In this document: one piece after another, positions 27,625 through 36,001 of the stretch | Layout: every line of letters begins with the position of its first letter | Numbering within the stretch: position 1 is the stretch's first letter | Assembly (NCBI RefSeq): GCF_017313085.1 | Contig: NZ_JAFLNF010000005.1 | Location: forward strand, 186,001 to 250,000 | DNA: 64,000 bases | Origin: Roseibium limicola | Lineage (GTDB): Bacteria; Pseudomonadota; Alphaproteobacteria; Rhizobiales; Stappiaceae | Direction of reading: 5' to 3' | Notes under the pieces: generated by a model | Databases searched by the model: none | Told to the model about the DNA's origin: nothing | Seen by the model: only the letters and a program-made list of their open reading frames with translations | Program-made: the position numbers and the translations under genes

Positions 27625-28358
27625 GCTTCTTGTCCATCAAACGTTCGTTGCGTGGATTTTTATCCGGTATTTCTAAACAAAGAATTTCCGCATGTCTGGG
27701 ATAAAAATTAGAATACCATCTAACCAGTTGAAATTCCCTATTTAATTAAACACCATCTGGAGGAAGTGCGTCAATTGTGACTTACGCACAAATTGCAACT
27801 GCAGATGACGGTTAAGTAGTATCCTCAATTTGATAATTACTAATGTGAGTTTATTGATTCTATGTTTTTGAATGCTTGGTGATGATGTGGTTTTTGTGTA
27901 AAATTTTCAATTTATTCGTTATTTTTCGCATTTATTTTTTAATAAGCTTTGGCAAATCGGTCTGACGTAGTCGTGGAGATTTGCTACGTGGCTGAGCTCG
28001 CCTGGAGAATGCCGCAGCGGACCGTTGCGCCGGTCAACCGGAAAATCTCTTCTCGCAGAGACCAGAAGCAGATCTGAACAGGTGACCTACTGAAACAAGC
28101 CTGAGGCGGACGAAAAATTTCAAATTCAGTCTGGCAACATGTCGCAGCAAGCTTGTGTTTGCGGTGCTCTTTTCGTAAGCACGGGGGGAGACGTGCAAGG
28201 GGACCGTTTCTTGTTGTCGCGTGCCTCACTCCGGCCATCAATACGGGTGAAGAGATGCTGACAGGAATTTGTGCCTGAGATGGGGAGCGGGTAGAGTTTC
28301 GTGCCCGCATTCAGGCGGTCTCTGCCCAAGATTATTAGCAGTAGGAATTAATCGCGCA
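27625..28358. other. 734-bp gap with an AT-rich core
   Basis: From about 27660 to 27960 the sequence is strikingly AT-rich for this window, with runs such as TTTATTTTTTAATAAGC. No conserved-looking gene is present. The 3' part (27960-28358) returns to normal composition and should hold the promoter of the yfgM-bamB-der row. Open frames on the minus strand near 27984-28310 show no family-like sequence. An imperfect inverted repeat (CAATTGTG/CACAAATTG) is near 27772. Confidence 0.6.
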
Positions 28359-29051
28359 ATGTCCGATATTTTTCGTGAAGTCGATGAAGACATCCGTCAG
28401 GAGAAGTACCGTCGGCTTTGGGACCGTTTCGGTCCATGGGTGATGGTTCTTGCTGTGTTTATTGTTGTGGGGACCGGCGGTTATCGTGGCTGGCTCTACT
28501 GGCAGGAAACCCAGGCTCAGGCATCGGGTGAAAAATTCCAGCTCGCCGTGACGGCTGCTGAAGGTGGAAAGTTCGACGAAGCCGACGCCCTGCTGAGCGA
28601 GCTCGCTCAGGCAGGTGGCGGTTATCCGGCTTTGGCGCGTCTGCGCGATGCTGCCCTGGAAGGAGAGCGCGGCGAAAAGGAAGTTGCACTTGCAGCTTTC
28701 GACGCGATTTCAGCTGACAGCTCTCTTGATAAATCCTTCCGCGATGTCGCAGCTCTGCGCGCGGCTCTGCTGGCCGCTGATACAGGTGATTATGACGCCG
28801 TTGCGGATCGCGCTGAGTCATTGACTGGCGACACCAATCCATTCCGTGCCAGCGCTCGCGAAATCTTGGCCATTGCGGCCTGGAAAGCTGGCGACATCGG
28901 GCTGAGCCGGACATGGATCACCGCCATCGAGGAAGATTCGGAAACCCCGACCGACGTTTCGCGCCGGATTGCCTTGCTGAACGATGTGATCGTCGCAGCT
29001 GAAGGCACGCCTGCGGCAACGGATGATGCGGCTGTGGAGGGCGGAAACTGA
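28359..29051 (+). CDS. YfgM-like membrane-anchored TPR-type protein
   Basis: A 230-residue protein from the ATG at 28359; the frame is open up to 28269 but family-like sequence begins at MSDIFREVDEDIRQEKYRRL. One membrane helix (about 24-46) is followed by a periplasmic TPR-like helical domain (QAQASGEKFQLAV; KFDEADALLSELAQAGGGYP; ALAAFDAISADS). Proteins of this kind (TPR_21/YfgM) are linked to the Sec translocon and periplasmic chaperones in E. coli. It overlaps the bamB-like gene by one base and comes just before der, the usual yfgM-bamB-der order. Confidence 0.88.
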   Translation: MSDIFREVDEDIRQEKYRRLWDRFGPWVMVLAVFIVVGTGGYRGWLYWQETQAQASGEKFQLAVTAAEGGKFDEADALLSELAQAGGGYPALARLRDAALEGERGEKEVALAAFDAISADSSLDKSFRDVAALRAALLAADTGDYDAVADRAESLTGDTNPFRASAREILAIAAWKAGDIGLSRTWITAIEEDSETPTDVSRRIALLNDVIVAAEGTPAATDDAAVEGGN

Positions 29052-30415
29052 TGACCTGGTTGAAGTTTCGACGGGCAACGGCTGTGCAGTTTCGCCCCGT
29101 TGCTCTCGCTGTTCTGTTGAGCAGCGGACTGGCTGCCTGCGGCAGTGTTTCCGAATTTGCCGGAAACATGAATCCCTGGGGCAAGGAAAAGATTCTCGCT
29201 GGTGATCGTAAAGCGTTGTTCAACAACAACGATCCGGCGATCGAGGCGACAGCCAAACCCGCCAGCTTCGGATCGGCGTCTGGCGGGCAAACGTGGACCA
29301 CGGTCGGCGGTAATGCGGAAAACAATCCCGGCAACGTTGCCATCAGCATCTCCGGATCCAGAGTCTGGCGCGCCAGCATCGGTTCTTCCGGTGGAGGTCT
29401 CACCTCTGATGCGTTGAGAAGCTATGCCCGTCCGGTTTCTGACGGATCCCGTGTCTTTGTTTACAAGCCTTCCGGCGATGTCGTGGCGCTGAGCACGGGC
29501 GGCGGACGTCTGTGGACGCGCTCGCTGCGGCCTGAAGGCGAACGTGATCTGGCCCCCGGTGGCGGTGTTGCTGTGTCCGGTGGCCGCGTCTATGCAGCGA
29601 CGGCTTACCGCACGCTCGCAGCTCTTGATGCTGGTTCGGGTCAGGTTCTTTGGCAGGTCGATCTGCCGACCCCGGCACGGGGCGCACCCGCAGTTGGTCA
29701 GGGCAAGGTTTTTGTGGTCAGTCAGTCGAACGAAGTCTACGCGCTGAACCTTGAGGACGGCTCCGAAGCCTGGTCCTACACGGGCATTGAAGAAAATGCC
29801 GGTGTCTTGTCTGCTGCAGCTCCTGCTGTCTCCGGCAAAAAGGTCGTTGTTCCGTTCTCTTCCGGCGAAGTGATGGCGATCGATACGGAAAGTGGCGAAG
29901 CTGACTGGATTGATGGCGTTACCCGTGGTATCCGCACCTTCGCGCTGTCCGGTTTGTCGGATGTGTCTGCTAGCCCGGTAATTGCCGGTGGCACCGTATA
30001 CGCAACTGGTGTATCAGGGCGCATTCTCGCTGCTTCCTTGAAAACAGGCTCCCGTGAATGGGCTCAGGATCTGGGCTCCGTTCACACACCTGTGGTTTCA
30101 GGCAATTCGCTCTTCATGGTTGATCTCGATGATCGCCTTGTGGCGCTGGACCGCAAGAGCGGCGAAATCCTCTGGGCGACGGTCTTGCCGAAGCCTCAGA
30201 AAAAGAAACAGCGCCGCAATTGGGCCGGACCGCTGCTTGCCAATGGCGCCCTGGTCGTCATGTCGAGCGACGGCCGGATGGCGCTGGTTGATGCTGCCTC
30301 CGGCAAGATCATGACAACCAATGACGTCAAGACGGACGTCTATGTTGCTCCGATCGCCGCAGGTGGCCGCATGATCGTTCTGGACGGCGATGACGCCGTC
30401 GCCGCCTTTAGATAA
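29051..30415 (+). CDS. bamB: Outer membrane assembly lipoprotein, BamB-like beta-propeller
   Basis: A 454-residue protein with a lipoprotein signal ending in the lipobox SSGLAAC (Cys30). An eight-bladed PQQ-like beta-propeller follows: repeated blade motifs are seen at RVFVYKPSGDVVALSTGGG, RVYAATAYRTLAALDAGSGQ, KVFVVSQSNEVYALNLEDG and RLVALDRKSGEILWATVL. BamB is an accessory subunit of the beta-barrel assembly machine that folds porins and LptD. It overlaps the upstream yfgM-like gene by one base (ATGA) and precedes der, matching the conserved neighbourhood. The length is above the E. coli protein (392 aa), mostly in the N-terminal linker. Confidence 0.9.
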   Translation: MTWLKFRRATAVQFRPVALAVLLSSGLAACGSVSEFAGNMNPWGKEKILAGDRKALFNNNDPAIEATAKPASFGSASGGQTWTTVGGNAENNPGNVAISISGSRVWRASIGSSGGGLTSDALRSYARPVSDGSRVFVYKPSGDVVALSTGGGRLWTRSLRPEGERDLAPGGGVAVSGGRVYAATAYRTLAALDAGSGQVLWQVDLPTPARGAPAVGQGKVFVVSQSNEVYALNLEDGSEAWSYTGIEENAGVLSAAAPAVSGKKVVVPFSSGEVMAIDTESGEADWIDGVTRGIRTFALSGLSDVSASPVIAGGTVYATGVSGRILAASLKTGSREWAQDLGSVHTPVVSGNSLFMVDLDDRLVALDRKSGEILWATVLPKPQKKKQRRNWAGPLLANGALVVMSSDGRMALVDAASGKIMTTNDVKTDVYVAPIAAGGRMIVLDGDDAVAAFR

Positions 30416-30472
30416 AGATGGTCCCCGCCGTACGCGACGGGGCTCTTGGCGGCTGTCAAGGAGTACAGTCTC

Positions 30473-31909
30473 GTGGGCGCAAAAGTCGCCATTATCGGAC
30501 GGCCGAATGTCGGCAAGTCCACTTTGTTCAATCGCCTTGTCGGCAAACGCCTGGCACTGGTTGACGACACGCCGGGTGTAACCCGCGACCGTCGTCCTGG
30601 TGAGGCACGTCTTGGCGATCTGAAATTTACCATCGTCGATACGGCGGGGCTGGAAGATGCAGATGACGCATCTTTGGAAGGCCGCATGCGCCGCCAGACC
30701 GAGGAAGCCATCGCCGAAGCCGACGTTGTGCTGTTCGTCATTGATGCGCGCGCCGGCGTGACCCCGCTCGATGCTCACTTTGCCTCGGTGGCCCGAAAGA
30801 CGACCACACCGGTCGTTCTGCTGGCCAACAAGGCCGAAGGCCGTGCGGGCATGCCCGGGCTGTATGAATCCTACTCCCTCGGCCTTGGCGATCCGATCGC
30901 CTTTTCGGCAGAACATGGGGAGGGCCTGGCCGATCTTTACGATGCTCTCAAGCCCCATGTGGATCGGGTGAGCGACGAGGAAGAGCTGGAACTTGCGAAG
31001 GCTGATGAAGCCCGAACCGGCATTGAATTGGATGAAGACGGCGAGCTTCTGGAAGAGGAAGAGCCGGTTGGAACCAAGGAGCGCCCGCTGCGCGTGGCCA
31101 TTGTCGGGCGCCCCAACGCAGGCAAGTCGACGCTGATCAACACGCTGCTTGGCGAAGACCGGATGCTAACCGGGCCGGAAGCTGGTATCACCCGCGACAG
31201 TATCTCTGTCGATTGGCAGTGGCGTGAGCATCACATCAAGCTGTTCGATACGGCCGGGATCCGCCGGAAGGCACGTGTGCAGGAGAAGTTGGAAAAACTC
31301 TCCGTTGCCGATGCCCTGCGCGCCATCAAGTTTGCGGAAGTGGTGATCATCACGCTGGACGCGCTGGTCTCCTTCGAAAAGCAGGATCTGCAGATCATTG
31401 ATCTGATCGGCCGCGAAGGCCGGGCCCTGGTGATTGCCGTCAACAAGTGGGACCTGGTCGAAGATCGCGAAGCAGCCTGGGCGAAGATCCGGGACGCCAA
31501 CGAGAGATACTTCAACCAGGTTCGCGGTGTTCAGATCTGTACCCTCTCGGGTATTCAGGGGCAGGGCATCGATCGAATGATGGAGAGTGTCTTCACGGCC
31601 TATGAGGCCTGGAACTCGCGCGTCTCCACATCGCGTCTGAACCGTTGGCTCGAGCGGGCGACCGCAAGCCATGCGCCCCCCGCCGTGGCTGGACGTCGTG
31701 TACGCCTGCGTTACATGACGCAGCCGAAGACCCGCCCACCGCATTTCATTGCGTTCTGTTCGCGTCCAGAGCAGTTGCCGGAAAGCTATACCCGCTATCT
31801 GGTGAACAATCTGCGTGAGACGTTTAATATTCATGGCACTCCGATCCGCCTGTCCTATCGGAAGGGTGAGAACCCATATGCGGTGAAGAAAAAGCGTAAG
31901 ATTCAGTAG
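30473..31909 (+). CDS. der: Ribosome biogenesis GTPase Der (EngA)
   Basis: A 478-residue tandem GTPase that assists 50S subunit assembly. The start is taken as the GTG at 30473, 9 bp after AAGGAG; a TTG at 30446 would add nine residues. First GTPase domain: GRPNVGKST (9-17), DTAGLEDA, and ANKAEG in place of the NKxD-type motif. Second domain: GRPNAGKST near 213, [11 protein letters not shown], and VNKWDLVE. The C-terminal KH-like domain ends in [12 protein letters not shown]. An acidic linker joins the two GTPase domains ([12 protein letters not shown]). Confidence 0.95.
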   Translation: MGAKVAIIGRPNVGKSTLFNRLVGKRLALVDDTPGVTRDRRPGEARLGDLKFTIVDTAGLEDADDASLEGRMRRQTEEAIAEADVVLFVIDARAGVTPLDAHFASVARKTTTPVVLLANKAEGRAGMPGLYESYSLGLGDPIAFSAEHGEGLADLYDALKPHVDRVSDEEELELAKADEARTGIELDEDGELLEEEEPVGTKERPLRVAIVGRPNAGKSTLINTLLGEDRMLTGPEAGITRDSISVDWQWREHHIKLFDTAGIRRKARVQEKLEKLSVADALRAIKFAEVVIITLDALVSFEKQDLQIIDLIGREGRALVIAVNKWDLVEDREAAWAKIRDANERYFNQVRGVQICTLSGIQGQGIDRMMESVFTAYEAWNSRVSTSRLNRWLERATASHAPPAVAGRRVRLRYMTQPKTRPPHFIAFCSRPEQLPESYTRYLVNNLRETFNIHGTPIRLSYRKGENPYAVKKKRKIQ

Positions 31910-32020
31910 CCTTCAGACTGTGGTCGCCGCGCGTGTGGTAGAGCCGCAGATGAGGTGTAACAGCGGCTGGTTTATTTAGGCGGCTGTCACACAACTGAAG
32001 AAGAATCTCTGTTTATCCAT

Positions 32021-32054
32021 AAGGCATCGCCGGTCTCGGCGGTGCCTTCCTTTT
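32021..32054 (+). terminator. Intrinsic terminator downstream of der
   Basis: AAGGCATCGCCG (32021-32032) pairs with 32037-32048 (one G-U pair) around a 4-nt loop, followed by CCTTTT. It lies 24 bp before the phosphatase start, so that gene's own promoter would have to lie upstream of or within the hairpin. Confidence 0.7.
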
Positions 32055-32077
32055 GACGCAGCAGGAGTATTGAGAAA

Positions 32078-32860
32078 ATGACGTCCGAACGGCTGGACTT
32101 TGCAAAAACGCTCGCCATCAAGGCGGGAGACCTCGGCCTCACCTACTTCCGCCGTCTGGACGAACTCACGATCTCAGCCAAAGGTCATCAGGACCTCGTT
32201 TCCGAGGCTGATCGGGACGTCGAAACCCTCGTGCGCGACGAAATCGCCAAAGCCTATCCGACCGATGGGATTTTGGGCGAAGAGCACGGCGTTGTCGCGG
32301 GAACCAGTGGATACACCTGGGTCATCGATCCGATTGATGGCACCGCAAACTTCGTCACCTCAATTCCTCAGTGGTGTGTGGTTCTGTCTTGCGTTTACGA
32401 AGGGCAGGTGATCCTGGGAGTGACCCATGACCCATGCCACAACGAAACTTTTTGGGCGGCAAAAGGCCAGGGTGCATTCATCAACGGCAAGCCGATGAAG
32501 ATTTCCGACAGCGAGAGCCTGGCAAATGGCTCCCTCGGCATCGGTTTCAATGGTCGCACCCGGGCTGAAGATGCGAACAACTGCATCAGCGCCTTGATTG
32601 ACCAGGGTGGTGTGTTCTTCCGGAATGCCTCGGGTGGACTGATGCTGGCCTATGCCGCGTCCGGTCGCCTGATCGGCTATGTGGAAAGCCACATGAATGC
32701 CTGGGATTGCCTGGCGGGTATGCTGATGGTGGAAGAGGCTGGCGGCAAAGTCGAAGCCTACAGTGCAGACGAAGCCCTGGAGAAGGGCACGCGTGTCGTG
32801 GTTGCCGGACCTGGCGTCTATGATGCAGTCCGGGAGATCGCCCAAAAGTCCTTCGCCTGA
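32078..32860 (+). CDS. Inositol monophosphatase-family phosphatase (SuhB-like)
   Basis: A 260-residue metal-dependent phosphatase. Motifs in order: DLVSEADRDVE, ILGEEHGVV, the core DPIDGTANF, and the C-terminal AWDCLAGMLMVEEAGG. The core TANF is the IMPase form and separates it from the PAP-directed CysQ encoded at 19826. Members hydrolyse inositol-1-phosphate, other sugar phosphates or histidinol-phosphate, so the substrate is open. GCAGGAG lies 13 bp upstream of the ATG. It is a single gene between terminators at 32021 and 32896. Confidence 0.86.
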   Translation: MTSERLDFAKTLAIKAGDLGLTYFRRLDELTISAKGHQDLVSEADRDVETLVRDEIAKAYPTDGILGEEHGVVAGTSGYTWVIDPIDGTANFVTSIPQWCVVLSCVYEGQVILGVTHDPCHNETFWAAKGQGAFINGKPMKISDSESLANGSLGIGFNGRTRAEDANNCISALIDQGGVFFRNASGGLMLAYAASGRLIGYVESHMNAWDCLAGMLMVEEAGGKVEAYSADEALEKGTRVVVAGPGVYDAVREIAQKSFA

Positions 32861-32895
32861 TTTCTGAGGCTCTCGGAAGAAGGTGTGAGGCAAAC

Positions 32896-32930
32896 AAAAA
32901 GCGCGGGCCTGAATGGGCGCCGCGCTTTTT
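32896..32930. terminator. Bidirectional terminator between convergent phosphatase and SDR genes
   Basis: AAAAAGCGCGG (32896-32906) pairs with CCGCGCTTTTT (32920-32930). The A-run and T-run on either side serve both strands. Confidence 0.88.
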
Positions 32931-32954
32931 CTATAGGGCAGGTAGCCTGATCGT

Positions 32955-33689
32955 TCAGACGGCTTCGAAGGATCCGCTTTCACGGCGATAGCACAGCCCG
33001 GTTTCAGCCAGCTCAGGCGATAACAGCTTGAGGATATCTGGCACGACTTCTTCGGGCTGGGTCAGGCTTTCGGGCTTTTCACCCGGCATGGCCTTTGCCC
33101 GCAGTCCGGTGCGCACCGGCCCTGGGTCATAGAGATTGACGCGCAGAGGTGCTTTCTCCATCTCGTGGGCATAGGTGACCACCATGGCATCCAGAGCAGC
33201 CTTGGAGGCTGCCTGAAGTCCCCAGAAGGGCACCCGGTCACGTGCCTGTGCTGATGTCATGAACACGGCACGACCGGCCTCTGACTGCCGCAGCAGAGGA
33301 TCCAGCGAGCGGATGAGGCGGAAGTTGGCGGTGACGTTGGTCGCCATCACCTTTTCGAAGTCCTTCGGCTTGATATGCCCGGTGGGGGCCAATGTGCCGA
33401 GGATACCAGCGTTGCCTACAAGAATATCGAGCTTCTTGAAGCGCTCAAAAATGGCGGCTCCAAGGCGGTCCAGCGCGTCAAAGTCGGTCACATCGACCGG
33501 CACCAGAGTGGCTGTGCCGCCTGCAGCGCGGATCTCGTCATCAAGATCTTCAAGCCCGCCCACGGTCTTGGCCAGCGCGAACACATGTGCGCCGCGCTTG
33601 CCGAGTTCCTTCGCCAGCTGATAGCCGATCCCGCGCGATGCGCCGGTGACCACAGCCACGCGCCCCGCAAAGTCTTGTGTATCTGCCAT
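32955..33689 (-). CDS. Short-chain dehydrogenase/reductase-like protein with altered active site
   Basis: A 244-residue SDR fold. The cofactor loop TGASRGIG (15-22), the NAG motif (VGNAGILG, 92-99) and the structural Asn118 (ATNVTANF) are present. The catalytic Ser is residue 146 (MTSAQAR) and Lys163 lies in AASKAAL. The tyrosine expected four residues before that lysine is Gln159 (FWGLQAASK), read directly from the DNA (CAG). This residue normally acts as the proton donor, so classical dehydrogenase activity is doubtful. It starts 8 bp after the purF stop and is probably co-transcribed with purF. Confidence 0.9.
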   Translation of the reverse strand: MADTQDFAGRVAVVTGASRGIGYQLAKELGKRGAHVFALAKTVGGLEDLDDEIRAAGGTATLVPVDVTDFDALDRLGAAIFERFKKLDILVGNAGILGTLAPTGHIKPKDFEKVMATNVTANFRLIRSLDPLLRQSEAGRAVFMTSAQARDRVPFWGLQAASKAALDAMVVTYAHEMEKAPLRVNLYDPGPVRTGLRAKAMPGEKPESLTQPEEVVPDILKLLSPELAETGLCYRRESGSFEAV

Positions 33690-33697
33690 CAGGTCGA

Positions 33698-35170
33698 TCA
33701 GCTCGCTTCCACCAGACGCGGTGCCTTGACCAGATCCTTTTCGCCATGCAGATCAGTCAAAGGCGTCGGATAGTCACCGGTGAAACAATGGTCGGTGAAC
33801 TGCGGGTTTTCGTTGTCGCGGCCCTCATAGCCCATGGCTTTGTAGATGCCATCGATGGAAACGAAGGAAAGGCTGTCGGCGCCGATGTAGTTGCACATCT
33901 CCTTGAGATTGTACTTGGCGGCCAGCAGCTTTTCGCGCACCGGCGTATCGATGCCGTAATAGTCAGAATAGCGGATTGGCGGCGAGGCGAGGCGGAAATG
34001 CACTTCCGCAGCTCCGGCTTCGCGGATCATTTGAACGATCTTCACTGATGTGGTGCCGCGCACAAGGCTGTCATCGATCAGCACGACGCGCTTGCCCTGG
34101 ATGATCGGCTTGTTGGCGGAATGCTTCATCTTGACGCCCTGATTACGGATCTGCTGCGTCGGTTCAATGAATGTTCGTCCCACATAGTGGTTACGGATGA
34201 TGCCGAGTTCGAAGGGAATGCCGCTTTCCTGGCTGTAGCCGATGGCAGCTGGAACGCCACTGTCGGGCACAGGCACGATGACATCTGCATCGACATGGGA
34301 TTCGAGCGCCAGCTGACGCCCCATCTTGCGGCGTACGTCATAAACGCTGCGGCCGCCGACAATGGAATCAGGACGCGAGAAGTAGATGTATTCGAAAATG
34401 CAGGGACGCGCCGGACGCTTGCCAAATGGGAAGTAGCTCTCAATACCGGTCGGCGTGCAGACGATCACTTCGCCGTTTTCAACTTCACGGATGAACGTCG
34501 CGCCGATGATGTCGAGTGCACAGGTTTCCGACGCCAGAATAGGTGCGCCATTCAGGTCGCCGAGTACAAGCGGACGAATGCCAAGCGGGTCACGGGCACC
34601 GATCAGCTTTTTCGGTGTCAGAGCAACAAGCGCATAAGCGCCTTCCATCGTGGTGATTGCCTCAATGAACCGGTCAACGATCTTGGTCTCGCGCGACCGG
34701 GCGATGAGCTGCAGAACCACTTCCGAATCGGAGGTGGACTGGCAGATTGCGCCGTCCCGAATAAGTTGCTGGCGCTGGGTCAGGCCGTTGGTGAAGTTGC
34801 CGTTATGGCAGATGGAGATACCGCCACCTTCCAGCTCGGCAAACAACGGCTGTACATTGCGCAGAACGGTCTCGCCAGTGGTGGAGTAGCGCACGTGGCC
34901 GATGGCTGACATGCCCGACAAGCGGGCCATGGTCTCGGCCTTGGAGAAGTGGTCGCCGACCAGTCCAAGGTGACGCTCGGCGCGGAACTGATCACCATCC
35001 AGGGTCACGATGCCGGCTGCTTCCTGGCCACGGTGCTGCAGGGCGTGCAGACCGAGAGCGGTTAGGGCGCTGGCGTCTTCATGGCCAAGAATGCCGAAAA
35101 CACCGCACTCTTCGCGCAACGTGTCGCCATTGATGTCGAACGGATCGTCAAGAGTTGTCTCGCCGTGCAT
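33698..35170 (-). CDS. purF: Amidophosphoribosyltransferase
   Basis: A 490-residue enzyme of the first committed step of purine synthesis: it makes phosphoribosylamine from PRPP and glutamine. A 21-residue propeptide precedes the nucleophile Cys22 (REECGVFGILG), as in Bacillus-type enzymes that are processed. The PRPP-binding motif is VVLIDDSLVRGTTS. Cysteines that match Fe-S ligand positions in Bacillus PurF are seen in PCIFEYIYFSRPDS, MCNYIGADSL and HCFTGDYP, but only one Cys is present at the last site, where Bacillus has two. It is followed by the SDR gene after 8 bp, and cvpA lies upstream on the same strand, as in many proteobacteria. Confidence 0.96.
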   Translation of the reverse strand: MHGETTLDDPFDINGDTLREECGVFGILGHEDASALTALGLHALQHRGQEAAGIVTLDGDQFRAERHLGLVGDHFSKAETMARLSGMSAIGHVRYSTTGETVLRNVQPLFAELEGGGISICHNGNFTNGLTQRQQLIRDGAICQSTSDSEVVLQLIARSRETKIVDRFIEAITTMEGAYALVALTPKKLIGARDPLGIRPLVLGDLNGAPILASETCALDIIGATFIREVENGEVIVCTPTGIESYFPFGKRPARPCIFEYIYFSRPDSIVGGRSVYDVRRKMGRQLALESHVDADVIVPVPDSGVPAAIGYSQESGIPFELGIIRNHYVGRTFIEPTQQIRNQGVKMKHSANKPIIQGKRVVLIDDSLVRGTTSVKIVQMIREAGAAEVHFRLASPPIRYSDYYGIDTPVREKLLAAKYNLKEMCNYIGADSLSFVSIDGIYKAMGYEGRDNENPQFTDHCFTGDYPTPLTDLHGEKDLVKAPRLVEAS

Positions 35171-35262
35171 GGCGAAGCTCCTTCATTGGCGCCGCGCGGG
35201 GGGAGGGCGGCGGTTTTGCTGGGTCTAGGGCAGCGGTGCCGGATCTTTGCGGGGCATCCGCG

Positions 35263-35287
35263 AAAAAAGGCCGGCTGTGCCGACCTT
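35263..35287 (-). terminator. Intrinsic terminator between cvpA and purF
   Basis: AAGGCCGGC (35267-35275) pairs with 35279-35287 (one G-U pair) around a 3-nt loop. On the minus strand TTTTTT follows. It lies a few bases past the cvpA stop, so cvpA and purF may be only partly co-transcribed. Confidence 0.85.
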
Positions 35288-35292
35288 CTAAT

Positions 35293-35904
35293 TCAGTTAT
35301 CGCCGGTTGTCAGCTGTTCCAGTCCCTGACGCTGGGAGGCGCTGTAGCCGGTATCTTCCTGGCTGGAGACAGACCCGGTGGTCTGTGTGGACTCAGCCTT
35401 GAGCTTGTCCAGGATGGCCTGTTCGGGATCCTCAGGCAGGAAGCCAACCAGGCGCTCGCCGACAGACAGAAGCACGGGGCGCGACTTGGCCTGGACAATC
35501 CAGCCGGGCTGTTGGTCCGGATGAACGAACCAGTTGAAGAACATCAAGGCCACCACAACCAGCAACAGCCCGCGAACCGAGCCGAACACGAAGCCGAGCG
35601 TGCGGTCGAGTGCACCGATGCGGCTGTCGAGCACGAAATCGGAGATACGCATTGTCACATAGCTGACGATAAGCAGCGTGATGATGAAGACGCTGGCCAC
35701 CGAGACGCCAAGCGCCACATGCTGGTTGGTGATATATTGTTGGGCGTAGGGCAGCACGTCCCCATACAGATAGAAAGCCGCAACGGCAGCCGCAACCCAG
35801 GAGGCGATTGACAGAACCTCGCGGACAAAACCACGGATCATCGCAAGAGCCGCCGAGATCAGCATGATGACGATCAGGATTCCGTCGAGCAGCGTAATCG
35901 GCAT
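35293..35904 (-). CDS. cvpA: CvpA-family membrane protein
   Basis: A 203-residue inner-membrane protein with four hydrophobic segments (about 6-25, 27-50, 64-85, 100-120). The conserved opening is LLDGILIVIMLISAALAMIR and the signature RGLLLVVVALMF is present. CvpA was described as needed for colicin V export and affects envelope properties; its exact activity is unresolved. A low-complexity, charged C-terminal tail follows the last helix. It is read before purF, the usual cvpA-purF order. Confidence 0.92.
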   Translation of the reverse strand: MPITLLDGILIVIMLISAALAMIRGFVREVLSIASWVAAAVAAFYLYGDVLPYAQQYITNQHVALGVSVASVFIITLLIVSYVTMRISDFVLDSRIGALDRTLGFVFGSVRGLLLVVVALMFFNWFVHPDQQPGWIVQAKSRPVLLSVGERLVGFLPEDPEQAILDKLKAESTQTTGSVSSQEDTGYSASQRQGLEQLTTGDN

Positions 35905-35963
35905 GTGTCTTTCCGGTCCCTCGTCCGTTTCGCCGGCGCCAATCCCTGACCTGAGATGGAGCG

Positions 35964-35983
35964 CCAGACCAAGTCTGGTTTTT
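35964..35983 (+). repeat. Terminator-like hairpin facing opposite to the genes around it
   Basis: CCAGAC (35964-35969) pairs with 35973-35978 around a 3-nt loop and is followed by TTTTT on the plus strand. Both neighbouring genes (radA and cvpA) are on the minus strand, and no plus-strand gene precedes it. It may end an antisense transcript, or be chance. Confidence 0.35.
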
Positions 35984-36001
35984 GGTGCGCGTCAGGATCC
36001 T

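Noticed and set aside
27984-28310. A 108-codon minus-strand frame upstream of yfgM
   Set aside because: No motif and located in the likely promoter region of the next genes.
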